Source of the DNA: Brevipalpus yothersi
Lineage: Eukaryota; Arthropoda; Arachnida; Trombidiformes; Tenuipalpidae
Length of the DNA: 64,000 nt
Direction: 5' to 3'
Assembly: GCA_003956705.1 (NCBI GenBank)
Contig: QZCP01000841.1
Location: 1 to 64,000, forward strand
The position numbers and the translations under genes are program-made. Of the stretch, positions 27,023 to 40,083 are shown piece by piece; the first letter of the stretch is position 1, and the number at the start of each line of letters is the position of its first letter. The notes beneath the pieces are model-generated. The model searched no databases and had not been told where the DNA came from. It saw only the letters and a program-made list of their open reading frames with translations.

Positions 27023-28104
27023 GACTCATTTCATTTGGGCTTTATATTTCATTCTATTTATTCACTCACTTGAAAATTTTATCCCTGCTCAGGTTCCCCA
27101 ACTCATGGTCAGGTGAAACTCATGGTAATTTTGAATCCTAGTGAATCCAGTTGTTTTCGTCGATGGTATTTCGACCATTTTCCTTGTGCCAGGTTATCTC
27201 TCTACCATGGTCCATAAAGTGTCCGGAAATGATACATAATTGTGATTTCCTGCTTCCTTACAGGATGTCTAAGTTTTTCTCATGATAAATTGGTAGTAAC
27301 CTTTCGGTCCTATGGGTTAAAGTGCATCCCTCCACCAATGCAGTCTCCCCCACTTTCAACGAAATTGATGCTCAAATCTGTGACCATTGAACAATCTTTG
27401 GTAATCGATAATATTGAGACAATATTGGTCTCAAAGAAAAGAAACGAAAAAAAAGATTCTCATAACTATGCACCCATACTTCGTTGTGCTAAATGTTTTT
27501 TTTTATAAATATATATATCACGTATTGCGTATGTGAAAACATGAATACATATATATATATCAGTTCCACAGACTCCGGTCTGTGATCAGTTCGAAGTTGT
27601 TATTGTTGGAAAAGTTTAAGCTAACTAAACTTTTTTCTGTTATCTACTCTCTCTCTATCCCATTCGAATCATGATTGATAATAAAATTTCATCATGATAA
27701 TAACTACACCAATACCAGTTGTGTGCACATCGAACATCACCATTCCCGCTACATAATCATTTCCTTTTATTCTTAAATCGGCATGAAAAAAATGGACCTC
27801 AAAGCAACATCCCTCTCTCTCTCTTTCTCTTCCTTTATTCCAACATCTTCCAACATCTTTCTTGTGCAGGAATGCAGCGGTCAGAAGAAGTCCGAAGTTT
27901 TTGGCTGAAGCGCTTCTTGCAGTTCTGTTGCCGCTTTCAAAGCTGTGTGTGTCGCCATGGTAACATTCCTGTTCCTGTTCGGTTAGTGTTGAAAAAAAAT
28001 GAAGGTATTCATGATGAAAGGTGTTGGCTACAAAGTTTTGTTAATATACATGTATGTTTACTGTTAAATAGTGTATTGATAATGGATTAAATAAATTTTC
28101 TAAT
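27023..28104. other. Intergenic DNA between RRM gene and Caspr-like gene
   Basis: No gene supported. It contains AT runs (27515-27560) and a 7-bp-stem hairpin at 27567-27584. No discoidin-like coding sequence was seen, which matters for the gene that follows. Confidence 0.45.
27567..27584. repeat. Short hairpin, 7-bp stem
   Basis: CACAGAC TCCG GTCTGTG forms a perfect 7-bp stem with a 4-nt loop, next to an AT repeat. Confidence 0.8.
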
Positions 28105-31100
28105 ATGTATCGACTTTTGATACTAGTTTTGTGTTCTACCATCTCTCTGGACTTTGTTCTACTCAAAGTCACAGGTAAGTGTGTGAGTGTGTAAACGGCA
28201 GGTGAAATGTTAAGGTGCGCTTATGGCTCTGTGTGTGTGTTGAGAATGATGATTGTGATGGCAAATGTTGGGATAAAAGTGTCCAGTTGCCGCCCATGTC
28301 GTTATCCCCCTTGTCACAGTTAAATGCTGATTAGATGGTATGATCGAGTTGAAACATATTCAAAAATTGGTTTCATATTTTCCAGACAGATAGGAAGTGG
28401 GGGAAAAATGTTTGTGTAGATAACTTTTACGAATGCATGAAAGATGAATTTCTTCCTTATTATTGATTTCAATCTTTTCTTATCTTTTTTTTGGTATCTC
28501 ACTATTGCTGTTATTTTCAGGAGATGAGATTCTGAATCTCGATGGACAATCGTATGTGATCATGATGCTCCTTAATAGACCAATATCATCCTATCAAGAC
28601 AAGATCTCTTTTAATTTTCGTACCAATTATGCCAATGGTAATCTGATATATAGTCATGGAACACAGGGAGATCTTTTCTCACTGAGATTAGAAGACAACA
28701 AAGTTGTTCTATCCATTGACTTGAGTGGCCATGGTCAGATAAACACCATCACATCAGGTAGCTTACTAGATGATAGTGAGTGGCATTCAGTACTTATTTC
28801 TCGAAGTCACCGTGATCTGAACCTGACTGTGGATAGTTCTACAACAAGGCACAAAATCTCAAGCGACTCCTCAAGATTAGATCTGAATGGAAAGGTAAGT
28901 TATCAGGAGAATTTTATTCCCAATTTACTCTTGCTGAGAACCTCCGATTACTTTCCTCTAATGATCAGGAAAATTATGTTCCTGATATCAGTCATTCTCA
29001 CGCAGAGATATATAAATCATGCATCTTACTCATCAATAAATATTTTTCTGACGATCATATTTCTCACCTGATAGCTTTATCTTGGTGGATTGCCTCCCAC
29101 TCATGACGATGGTAGGAAACTCATCGCAAGAGATAACTTTACCGGATGTATTCAAGATCTACTATTTAATAGTACCAATATTATTCGAGAGCTGAAAACC
29201 GATGCTTATCGTGATTCCTATACTCGATTTGGTGATACACCATTTGAGTGTCGATTAGAACGGTATCCGTCCATAACATTTCTATCTGCACCTTCTTATC
29301 TCAAAGTTTCAACACTGACCCGATCTGCGCTCAACGTTAGTTTGGATTTCAGAACTTTCAACGAAGATGGCTTAATCCTTTACCATAAGTTCATTTCCCC
29401 ACCTGAAAGCTTTTTTGCTGTTTCATTGAATAAGAGAAAACTACAAATTGATCTAAAATTATCCACTGCCGAAAGTCCTGTGACTCTTGATCTTCAACCA
29501 TTCCCTTCTCGCATTCTCAACGATGGCTCATGGCACATTCTCAGTATTAGAATCGAACGAGATCTACTTCTGACAAATTTAGATGGAGAGCTCTCTAAAA
29601 CAAAACGGAAGCTTTCAATACAAACTGGCTCATTTTTCCATGTTGGAGGGGGTGACTTCTTCCGAACTGGATTCATCGGATGCATTCGACGTTTCCGAAT
29701 AGATGATATCTTCACTCCTTTTGACTCCACTACATCACTCAATATAATGCAATCAACAGAGGGTGAAGTCGTAGCCAATGCTTGCAAAATGATTGATCGT
29801 TGTCATCCTAATCCTTGTGAACATGGAGGCGTTTGCCGCCAAGATCACGATGATTTTAGCTGTGATTGTTCAAAGACTGGCTATGCTGGAGCAGTTTGCC
29901 GAGTGGCGAAACATCCATTGTCTTGTGATGCCTTCAGAATTGAACATAATATAACTACCGGAGGAGATAGGACAATCATGATCGATGTTGATGGAAGTGG
30001 CCCTCTTGAACCATTCCAAGTTTTTTGCAAATTTTCCGTCGGTGGCAGAACATCAACCGAACTGCGTCACAAGAACGAGGCTCGAACTGAGGTCGTTGGA
30101 TATGAGGAGTTCGGTTCATATGTTCAAGAGATTCTCTATAATGCTGACTTTGAACAAATTTCTGTTTTGGTGAACAAGTCTAAAAAGTGTCAACAATATA
30201 TCAGATATGATTGCCAAAATGCTCGCCTTTTGAACTCGCCTTACAATATTCCTAAGCAATTCAGACCCGCTTCATGGTGGATGAGTCGAAACAATCAAAA
30301 AATGGCCTACTGGGGCGACTCTTTACCTGAATCTCGAAAGTGTAAATGTGGAATACTGGGAAATTGTCGTGACCCATCTAAATGGTGTAATTGTGATTCT
30401 CTTGGTGCTCCAGGAGTGTGGACCTATGACGAAGGTTTATTGAGAGAGAAAGAATTTCTACCTGTTCGCTCAATTCACATTGGTGATACTAGCAATAAGT
30501 ATCCACAGAAGAAAGCAGCATATACGATTGGTCCTCTCGTTTGTGATGGAGACTATCTTTTTGACAATGTTGTTACGTTCCGTCAACATGACAGTGTTAT
30601 TCGTGTTGCACCCTTTGAAATGGGTTCTTCGTGGGATATTTATCTGCAATTCAAGACCACAACAGAATATGGTGTCCTATTGCATGCAAGAGGAAAGACA
30701 GATTTCATAAAGTTGACAATTAGCTCTTCAAAAGTTATGCAATTTACTTTCGATTCGGGCCATGGTAACCAAAAAATTGAAATTCAAAGTGCCTCAAAAC
30801 TGAATGATGACAAATGGCATTCAGTTTCAGTTGAATGGAATCGCAAGGAAGCTCGATTGGTGTTAGATGGAAAACAAATGGGCTACTCTACGAACAAAGG
30901 TCTACACTTTAGACCGATGAAGTTCACTTCCAAGATGATGATTGGAGCTTCCGTTGAAGAGAAGGAAGGATATGTTGGCTGTATTCGAGCCCTATCTTTC
31001 AATGGAGAATTCATTGATCTCGTCCATTTGGCTCGATTTGGCCATCATGGCAGGCCATTGTATGGTGTATCTCCTGGATGTGTTGGAAAGTGTCAGTCTA

Positions 31101-32053
31101 ATCCATGTCTCAACAATGGCACATGTTACGAAAGGTATTCTGGTTATGTATGTGATTGTCAATGGACTGCTTTCCGGGGTAGGATTTGTGCTGACGAAAT
31201 TGGAGTCAATTTGAGAAGTGATAATTATATCAAGTATGACTTTGATATGCCGTTATCTACCCTGGAAGAATCGATTCGTGTGGGCTTCACAACTACTGAG
31301 AATCGAGGAATGATTCTCGGAGTCTCATCTCATACTGGAGAATATATGAATCTCATGATGTCTACTAGTGGACATCTACGCTTGGTGTTCGATTTTGGTT
31401 TCGAACGACAGGAAATCATAATCAAGAATGAAAATTTTGCTCTAGGCCAGCATCATGATGTAAAGATAAAACGATCTGATCGAGGAAGGAAAATCACTAT
31501 TTCAGTCGACAGCTATGAGCCGATCATCTACACCTTCTCAATTGCTGACAAGGCTGACGCCCAATTCAATCGATTGAAAAGCCTTTATATCGGTCGTAAT
31601 GAGACCATGACTACTGGGCAAGGTTTTGTCGGCTGTATTAGTAGAATCTCATTTGATGATCATTTTCCACTTCGTCGTCTATTCCAACAAAATAGACGCA
31701 GCAATATTCAAGCATTCCCAACGGATGATTCTGTTCGAGAAGATACCTGTGGTATCGAATCTGTTACACACCCACCAGAGCTTGATGAAACTCGTCCGCC
31801 ACCAGATTATTATCATAATCCTGATGACAGCAGCTCAGGTCCATTGATTGCTGTTATTTCGATTGTTATTATTCTTATTGGAGTTGCAGTTTTTGCCATT
31901 CTTTTCCTTAGTGGACGTATTCTTGGAGCCCATAAGGGTGATTATGTTACGCATGAAGACAAAGGAGCACGCGATGCTCTGGATCCGGATATGGCTGTGG
32001 TTAAGAGTAAAACTGGGCCTGATATATCAAAGAAAATAGAGTATTTCATCTGA
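28105..32053 (+). CDS. Nrx-IV: Neurexin-IV/Caspr-like (CNTNAP family) adhesion receptor lacking discoidin domain
   Basis: Single-pass adhesion protein of septate or paranodal-type junctions. Exons 28105-28174, 28521-28894 and 29075-32053 join in frame to 1,140 residues. Exon 1 encodes a signal peptide (MYRLLILVLCSTISLDF). The order is LamG1 (about 30-200), LamG2 (213-386), EGF (CHPNPCEHGGVC, about 388-425), fibrinogen-like segment (430-620), LamG3 (646-816), EGF (CQSNPCLNNGTC, about 820-852), LamG4 (857-1040), a Pro-rich stalk, a transmembrane helix (about 1070-1094) and a 46-residue tail. The tail has HKGDYVTHEDKGA, matching the protein 4.1-binding region, and ends in EYFI, a PDZ ligand as in Drosophila Nrx-IV. 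The F5/8C discoidin domain expected before LamG1 is absent, and no upstream exon for it was found. Otherwise length and domain order are normal. Confidence 0.88.
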
Positions 32054-35000
32054 GATCTGAGATCCCAAAAATATATTGACTTTTGTAATTTCTGATTTGT
32101 ATTTTCACCATAATTTTTTTACACTATTTCATCGCCATAAACATCATCATTTTCATAAGCATGATCGAATTAAATACTTATCACTTTTTCCTACACTAAA
32201 CTACATATACTGTATTTGCTTGTTTATTAATCGCCAAGCATAATTCTTGATTATCAATCCCCGAAGATAAGGCTTCCTTACAGTCTTTTTGATGAATACT
32301 TCTTACATCCCGGATATTCGATATTGATGAGGGGTATGGCTGTAACATGCAACTTTTCTCACCACGAAATCGAGGAACTCCAGCGATGATCTCTTAGAAT
32401 ACATCTTGGACATTATTCACAAATTCCAATTTCCCAAAGTAATCACCAATCATTCAGCGAATGGCGAAATATTTTGATTGTGACCTATGAGAATTCTAGT
32501 CGATAGGGGATTGAACTGAATATGCTTGTAATTTTTAAAAAATATTGCATCAACAAGATAGTTTGACGATGATTTTCTGCTCTCGAAAAACGTTTCTCTC
32601 GGCTTCTGTAGATCATTTTGAGGACTTCTGATGGAAAAAATTGCCTTAGAATCAATTGCAAATCGGATAATACAGGATTGCCAAGGCTCGGAGGGACAAA
32701 TTTAGATTGGGATAGTATTCAATCCTTTGAACTTCTGCAGCCCCGTATTATCCGATCCTATTCGATTCGCTATTCAATTCGGAAGGTTTTCGGTCAGCTT
32801 TACTTTCCAATTTTTCCACTAGATCAAAGGATTGTTTCACTTTCATGGATTGAATTGAAATCCAATTCAGTCAAAATTTTTCTAAGCCATCTGGGTACAA
32901 CTTTTGGTGGACAGAAAAGAATCACCTATAAGGTTCATACATGTATAATTATATTGAATGATATCGATGGGAATGTGAGTGTGGAGAGAGCATGAAGCGG
33001 CTCGGTCATAAACAGTGTTAGCTGACTTGTATCTATTGATGGCATTTTTTTATGTTCCTAAAGTGAATCCAAGATTCCGACACGAAAAAATTTGTCTCCA
33101 TTCATGAGTATCGGAAACACAATGGTCACATTTTATAAATTCTTTAACGCTGCTACGCGAAACATGATTGAGAACACACACACTGGCTGGTTGGAATCTT
33201 TTTGATTGTGTGTATGTGTGTGTGTGCTTCGGGCGCCAATTACATGGCTGATAGCTTTAATTGTCATCGCTCGGGTCTTGAAAAAGAATCAAGACGATCT
33301 CACTGACGGGCTACTCATCGTCCAATATCATAAGAATTAGAAGCCTGAAGGAGTGAAAAAGAGATAGAAAAAGAAGGGCGAAAAATATGTGGGGAAAAAG
33401 AGACCGATCGGTAGCATGAGAGAAGCAGTTAGACAGGCTTGAAACAGCTTTTTTCTGATCAATGATAACTTTGATTATCAGCAAACTCTTTCTCATAACT
33501 AGTTGTTGACTTGCTTGTTCACATTATCATCTATCTTCATTTTGCCGTTCATTATCTATACTTCCGGCGAGTCAATGGTCAAAAAGTTTTTAAAACAGTG
33601 AGAAAAAGATAGTAGTAGAATCGGAAATACCGATACACTATCATTCATACATTCTTTTTCCGGTCTTCTATCGACACAGTCTGTACAGAGTTCTGTGTGT
33701 GTGTGACTGATCATTTCATCATCAAGTGGTCATCGTTCACGCCACGAGTTCATCCGCTTTACGATCATCTCGAACTGCGCTCGCTCCACTGGGATCTCAG
33801 TCAGTCAAGTCTCAGTGGTTAACTAACTAAATCATTGGTATAGCCAAGTTGTGATGATAATATCAGTAATCGAAATCAATAAGAAAAGAGAAGAGAAAAA
33901 AATTTATCCTCATCACATCTACTTCTATCCACTGTGATTGTCAAGTATACTCTCCAAAGAGAAGAGAACATCTCTCTTTCTCTCCTCCTTTCATCATCAT
34001 ACAACTCTTGAACATCAACGCAATAAGCCTCAACAACTCGATAGTCTCTCTCTCTCTCTCTCTTCTTTACACACTATTAAGAGATTGAAGATCTTCTTTC
34101 GGCTTAGAAAAAAGACTGCAAAAAGAATTGCTTTCGATTGATGCAATAGCTCTCTCTCTCTCACTTCTCAAATATTACTGTGTAAGAGAGTGGCCTAAAC
34201 AAACTCTCTCTTAACAAAAATCTTACACCGAAACACACACACACACACAACCACTTGGCCCCTGACCACCCCATCGGTGGGCCACTCTGTAAGGCCCGAA
34301 AAAAAAAGTTTTGTGAAAAGGCAAAGAGAAAGAGAGAGAGGCAAGAAGTGGCCAGAATAGAGAGAGAGAGAATAGAGTGAAAAGAGAGAGAGTTTTCTTA
34401 CCTGACTGAGAATACAAGAATACAAGAATACAAGAAGAGAAGTCCAAATCCAAAAAGTCCACTTTTTCCGAGCGCAACTCGTCAACTTAAATCAAGCCTG
34501 CGTGATTCGTTCTCTTTCTCTCTCTCTCTTTCTATCTCTCTTACTTTTTCTCTCTCTTTTTGCTGCTCTCCTCAGTTTGTGTGAGGCTCAACTTTGCCAG
34601 CCATTTTTCTCTCTCTTCTCTCTCTCTTTGGTATTCCAAGTTTCTCTCTCTCTCTCTGTGGAAGTTGATGTAAGTTTGACTATACTTATTTTGGTTAAGG
34701 GGACTTGTTGCTACTATTACTATTTTGTTCTCATCTGTTGCTGATTATCTTGATTAACTTTATTCGATCTCTTTCTCTTTCTCTTTCTCTTTAACTCACT
34801 CACTCTGTCTCTGTGTGTGTATTGCTATTACATTACATCTCTCTCTCTCTCTCTCATTACACACATACATACTATTGTCTATGTTATGGTGCCTTTAGTT
34901 TGTGTCATTTAATTGTGATACTCTCTATCTATCTCTCTCGATATACATCATCACTAATTTAGTGTCTGTGTGTGTGTGCCTTATTTCACCTCATCATCTG

Positions 35001-35914
35001 AATCCATCTCTCATCTTCACTTCTCCTTTCACTATATTTTCTTACTCTCTCTCTCTCTTTCTCTCTGTGTATGTGTATGTGCCTTCATCTTCATCCTCAT
35101 CTTGCTGCCTACCTTGTTTAACTACTCTTGTACACACATACACACAAACTGTGTATGTGTATGTGTTCAAGTTTGTCTTTCTCCCGTATTAATTGATATC
35201 GTATCAATTGGTCATTTATTTATATAAAAAAAACACTGGTTATTCCACTTTTCCCTGACTTCCTTCTCTCTATCTATCTATCTCTCTCTCCCTGTGTGCA
35301 TATATACACAAAATTGGCTCACATTAAGTAATCGTTAACGAATTAATCGTGCTCGCTTGTCGTCGACGAAAAAACATAAACTCGGCAACTTGTTTTCCCA
35401 TACATACACATACACACATCTCTCTCTCTCTCTTTGCCCAGCTTGCTGCATTCGTAAATCAATATTTATATTCATACACCACTCTTTTTCCCTCTCTTCC
35501 CCCTTTTTTTCTGATTTCAATAATTCGGCTTATCCCCGAGTTTCAAGCCACATTCTCACTTTATTATATACAATCTCTCTCTCTCTCTCTTTCTCTTTCA
35601 TTTACTCTACACCATATCAACTACTCAATCCTCCCCTACCATTATCATCATTTGTGCGCTACACTCATCTTCACACTCCACTCACCCAGTTGCCTGTTTC
35701 CATCCATAATAGGAGAGAGAAAGCGAACTTCGAGAGGACATTGGAACATAAGTGCATCACACCACAAATATATACATAGGAGAAAAAGAAAGGTATATTC
35801 GTGTGATCAAGTGAATCGCAAAAAAGAAAGCAAGAGTGAAACAAGTATAAGAATAAAGCCTTGATACGTTGTACGATTGATCGTCACTGTGGTCATCATC
35901 CTTAGCAAACAATA
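32054..35914. other. 3.9-kb intergenic region, Yorkie 5' flank and probable 5' UTR
   Basis: No protein gene supported. From about 33,900 the plus strand is strongly pyrimidine-rich with many short CT, CA and GT runs (for example 34060-34080, 34515-34665, 34840-34855, 35040-35060, 35573-35595). This is compatible with a long 5' UTR or promoter for Yorkie. An overlapping pair of inverted repeats lies at 32662-32834. Confidence 0.45.
32662..32834. repeat. Two overlapping inverted repeats
   Basis: Arm pair 1 is 32662-32673 with 32745-32756, a perfect 12 bp (ATCGGATAATAC and its complement). Arm pair 2 is 32720-32730 with 32824-32834, a perfect 11 bp (CAATCCTTTGA and its complement). The second pair starts inside the loop of the first, a pseudoknot-like arrangement. 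Confidence 0.75.
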
Positions 35915-38225
35915 ATGGCTGTCCAAGGAAATCGTCCTAATCATATCGTTCGATTGAATGAAGATGCCAATAATACCTTGGAAGAATTATTCAGAGCTGC
36001 CATAGGGCCGAAAGATGGTCAAATACCGTTAAGCAAGCCTATGCGACAACGAGATCTTCCATCATCATTCTTCACACCACCTGAAAAAGGATCTAAATCA
36101 GCCTCACACAGCCGTGAGGGAAGCCTAGATACCACTAACTTCTCTTCACCACCTCCCCCACCTACTACCTCTTCACCGTGTCTTCCGTCTGGTTCACCAC
36201 TGCCTCCTCGAATTGATCAGCAGCAAAGAGCAGCTACTGGACAAGAAAATGGTTCCAGCGATCAGCAGAGGAACATTCCTAACATGCCATTACTTAATGG
36301 CCATCAACAAGTGGCCAATCGTGCTGGATTGACTATAAATCATCTTAGAGCTCATTCATCGCCCGCTACACTCCAAGCCACTTTTACCCTTGCTCCGAGT
36401 GCCAATGGTGCCAATCCTACCGCAGCTAACAATGTGAATGCCGCTAATCAGCATGTGAGACAATTGAGTTACGAATTGGAAAAATTACCTGATGGCTGGG
36501 AGATGGCCATCGAAAAAAATACGGGAAAGCCTTATTTCATCAATCATGTGACCAAAACCACAACATGGGAGGATCCGAGATTGGCTGCTATTCGAATGAA
36601 CACCCAATTGCAGTTACAGGTAAGTTGGCAAAATATATTTGAATCATCGATATACTTGAATTTATTGCTTATGGGTTGAATTTCCACCTTAAATGGATCG
36701 AATTTCAATTCAACGTGCGAATGGATACTGATACTTATTTTCAAATGAAATAAACAGCATAACTTGGATTGATTTTGATCAACAATTTGCAGCTAATAAT
36801 CGATTCCATTCGCATCTTGTACCGATGAAAATGCACTTATTTGCTTTGTTGTTTGGTCTTGTTGACTTTGTTTGGAGCAAAATTTTATTTGCTCGAGGTT
36901 GAAACTGCAAAATTTTTTCAACTTTACTCTCTCATTTTCAGGCCGAAAAGGTACAACAGCCCCAAGTGCAGCAACAGCATCCTGTACCGGCTCAACAGCA
37001 GCCCAATCAAACCACTGTCACCGTGACTCAACCGGCTCAAACTCTATTAACTGTGAGTATTGTATTTTCAATTTTAGTTTCTTCCCAGTTATTCCTTTAC
37101 AAAATCCCTTCTATTCCGTTATGAGATCTAATGAATTGTTCTTTTTTTTCTACCAACTTTCACAACTTGATGCTTGATCAGGCACAAGAAGCGGTACAGA
37201 CTACAGTACAAGCCGTGGTTCAACAGCAACAACAACAGCAGCAACAGCAAGCGCAACAGCAAGCATCAGTACAGCAACAGCAACAAGCATCCGTACAGCA
37301 ACAGCCAACGGGTCAGCCACAGATTATTGGGCAACAGCAAGTTGATGAGCGAGTTCTTATGACACCAAGCTCACTTCTGTCTTCCACTTTTACCATTAAC
37401 TCGTTGAATGCTCTGACAAACCAGATTCCTATTCCAGATGGATGGGAACAGAAATTGACACCCGAAGGAGAGGTATACTTTGTCAATCATATTGACCGGA
37501 CCACTACCTGGTTTGATCCTCGTATACCATCTCACTTACATAAGCATATCACTCTGACTGCTAATCAAATTCAAGCTGGTAAGCCACCATCCATGACTGG
37601 TGCCTCTCAACTTCCCATAGGGGCGAACGTCCAGCAAGTTTCCAATCCCGCTCATAACTCTGCTCAATCAGCTCTTCGTCGTGTGCAGCAACTTAGCGAA
37701 GAGCGTGAAAGGCTTCGTCAACGAGCTCAAGAGATCCAGAGGACTCAACTTCTACAACAAAAACAGCAACAGCAGAATGCATCGGCTGTCACAGCCGCTG
37801 CAGTGGCCTCCGCTGCCGCTGCAGCATCAACCACCGTTGGAGATACATTGACTAATACCAATTGTATCACCACCAGATTGGATCCCTTCTTGGGCTCAAA
37901 CAATTTAACCAATTCTGATTGCCATTCACGCCAAGAAAGCGCTGACTCTGGTCTAGGCTTAGGTCCCAATTACAGTCTTCCTCACACACCCGAAGGTATT
38001 CTCAATTCAGAATTAGATGAGAGGATATTGAATCTTCAGAACAATGCTGATGATCTCGGCTTAGACAGTCTTGCCATAACCAACATGGATCTCGGACCTG
38101 ATCCCATGGATTCGGATGATCTTATGTCTAGTTTACCAGACGAATTCAATTCAGATATTGTTTTATCTGACATCGAAGCATTGCTAACTGCCAATGCTAA
38201 CAACAAGGACCCCATTTGGATCTGA
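35915..38225 (+). CDS. yki: Yorkie/YAP transcriptional coactivator
   Basis: Hippo pathway effector that partners TEAD/Scalloped. Exons 35915-36619, 36942-37052 and 37182-38225 give 619 residues. The N-terminus (about 8-56) is the TEAD-binding region (IVRLNEDANNTLEELFRAAI, KPMRQRDLPSSFF). Two WW domains follow: LPDGWE...TWEDPR (190-222) and IPDGWE...TWFDPR (356-386). Four HxRxxS sites for Warts/LATS are visible: Ser70 (HSREGS), Ser148 (HLRAHS, the 14-3-3 site equivalent to YAP Ser127), Ser184 (HVRQLS) and Ser525 (HSRQES, start of the phosphodegron ESADSGLG). A coiled coil (about 437-465) and an acidic activation region precede a C-terminal PIWI, a hydrophobic end that could act as a PDZ ligand like FLTWL of YAP. 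Gln-rich and Ala-rich runs lie in exon 3. Confidence 0.96.
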
Positions 38226-39547
38226 TGACTGCATTCTCCTCCACATTTTCCCATCCCATCTTTTCTCCGGTTAAATGATTCGCCTTATCTTATTTTTCTT
38301 CACTTGGTACTCTCTCTTTTTCTCATTTCTTCTTTTCAATTGAGTACAAGCCTGAAAATGCGATGCAACTTTTTCATCGACAAGTAAGAGTGAATGTTTC
38401 ACTCTCGAAATCATGACCATGTTTTCCATACAGTTGAAAACATCGTAGTCGTATGATTCATTCAATCTCCCTGAACAATACCTTCGATTGTTGAGATAAC
38501 ATGATCTGAGTTACGCTCTTCGACACTTTCGAAAACTAGAAAGCGATCCTAGAGCGTTCTTACTAACCATCAGTACTGAAGTTTTTTCGCTCTTTTCACT
38601 TGCTATGAGTGAAAGAACTGCATCACGAGTTATTTACTCTTGTTGAGAAAGGCTAAGTAAACAGTTATTAAGCTTGAGCTTCGTTAGCAATTAATGTGAG
38701 CTGGAATCATGTTATTCTCAGGATCGGTTAAGGAAATTCACACAGTGCTTTAGTGACATGATAGGGAGCCTAGTATCTTCCTGTAAGTGCCTAAATAACT
38801 TAATCATCTCTTCATTCTTTCGGTGAAGATATGAGAGCTCCAAAAACTAACCTTCACTATCTTTTCATTAGTTACGATTAACCTATTATGATTGCTATTA
38901 TTATTATTATATCTCACTTTTCTCTCAAGTGCCTTATTTCATCTATGTAATCGTGTTAGATATTTCCTCACCAATTGACAAACAAAAAAGGCCTGCCTAT
39001 CATCGACTCCGTCCAATTCTTATGGTACTGGGCTGATTGTGTAGCTCAAAAAGATACGCATCTCCACTCATTACCTTGATAATCATTGATAAGCATCATT
39101 TTTTCTCTCTCCCTGGCTATACATTTTGACCTTATCTCGCATGATTTTCTCGAATTTTTTCTCAATTCTAGAATATTTTTCTTGACAAAAAAACACCCAT
39201 CCGACTTACGAGCTGATGCTTGTAACCAATGAACCCAGTTATCGAGGATAACTGATCCTACTTCTGATTTTCAAGCAATCATGATTAATTTATTTATGAA
39301 TAACTATTATTAAACCTTATTGTGCCTCGATTATATTATATTTTTTTTGGTAATACTGAGGGTGTAAAATTGTATGTCTACCAAGTATTCTGTCAAATGT
39401 TGGCCATGTTTTTCAGAAACAGCAACGAATTAATAGAGCATAATGGTGAAATTTTTTCTCTCCTCATTTATTCATTATTATTATTATTATTATTATTTTT
39501 GAAAACTTTTCTTACATGGGTTCATAACTTTATCCTAGTTGAAAGAA
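38226..39547. other. Intergenic region, Yorkie 3' flank
   Basis: No gene supported. It probably includes the Yorkie 3' UTR. The right end has an (ATT)n run at about 39470-39498 and a minus-strand AATAAA at 39467-39472 that would serve the next gene. Confidence 0.4.
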
Positions 39548-40083
39548 TTAATCTATCGGCTCTCGAATTACACCTTTGTCCTGGGATTCATTTCGATCTT
39601 CTTTTCCACACTGACTTGGAGCATATTTTGCAGCGCTTACCGAAACACACATCGGATATTTATCGTTCTGTTTACATCTGCCAGGTTCCAGAATCGGTTT
39701 CTAATTGGACCGGAATCATATTAAATGAGTTAGACAAATTTTGTCAGTGAAAAAAGCATTGTACTTACAGGAATGATAGTATTTTCACAATTGAATGGCT
39801 CAATATCGGAAGAAACGAGGCTTTCATCTGATTCCGCTGAATTTTGCTTAGCTATCCATGCCCGGTAGGCAGCGATTTCATCTAGTCGAATTCGACCGAT
39901 AAGTTGACCTGGTGAATGACGAAGAGCATTGCGTAAAAGTGTAGCAGCTTGATCATTCGTCAAAGATTGACTGGCGGGACGATGATTTGTTTCCGCACTC
40001 ATCAAAGTAGGAAGAGAAAAAAATGAGATGATAAAACAAATAGTTGATAGAGTAGTTGATGAAAGTATTTTCATTGGCAGCAT
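39548..40083 (-). CDS. Small secreted four-cysteine protein, unknown
   Basis: Exons 40083-39769 and 39700-39548 join in phase 0 to 155 residues. The start has a clear signal peptide (core TLSTICFIISFFSLPTL, cleavage near MSA). A helical segment follows (NDQAATLLRNALRHSP, then GRIRLDEIAAYRAWIAKQNS), then an acidic linker. The four cysteines after the signal peptide are all C-terminal, spaced C-x14-C-x8-C-x12-C across the splice junction. Donor CCT|GTAAGT and acceptor CAATTAG are good, the intron is 68 nt, and a minus-strand AATAAA lies at 39467-39472. An alternative donor inside exon 2 (TCG|GTAAGC) could change the C-terminus. A secreted ligand, cuticular or defence peptide are all possible. 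I recognise no family. Confidence 0.55.

Noticed and set aside
27719..28090. Possible upstream exon for the Caspr-like gene
   Set aside because: No discoidin-like residues and no compatible donor; the signal-peptide exon at 28105 is a better start.
29494..29787. 97-codon minus-strand frame inside the Caspr gene
   Set aside because: Antisense shadow of the LamG2 coding sequence.
39322..39750. 142-codon plus-strand open frame with a Leu-rich stretch
   Set aside because: It lies antisense to exon 2 of the secreted four-cysteine gene, which has good splice sites; the Leu run comes from a TTA/ATT repeat.
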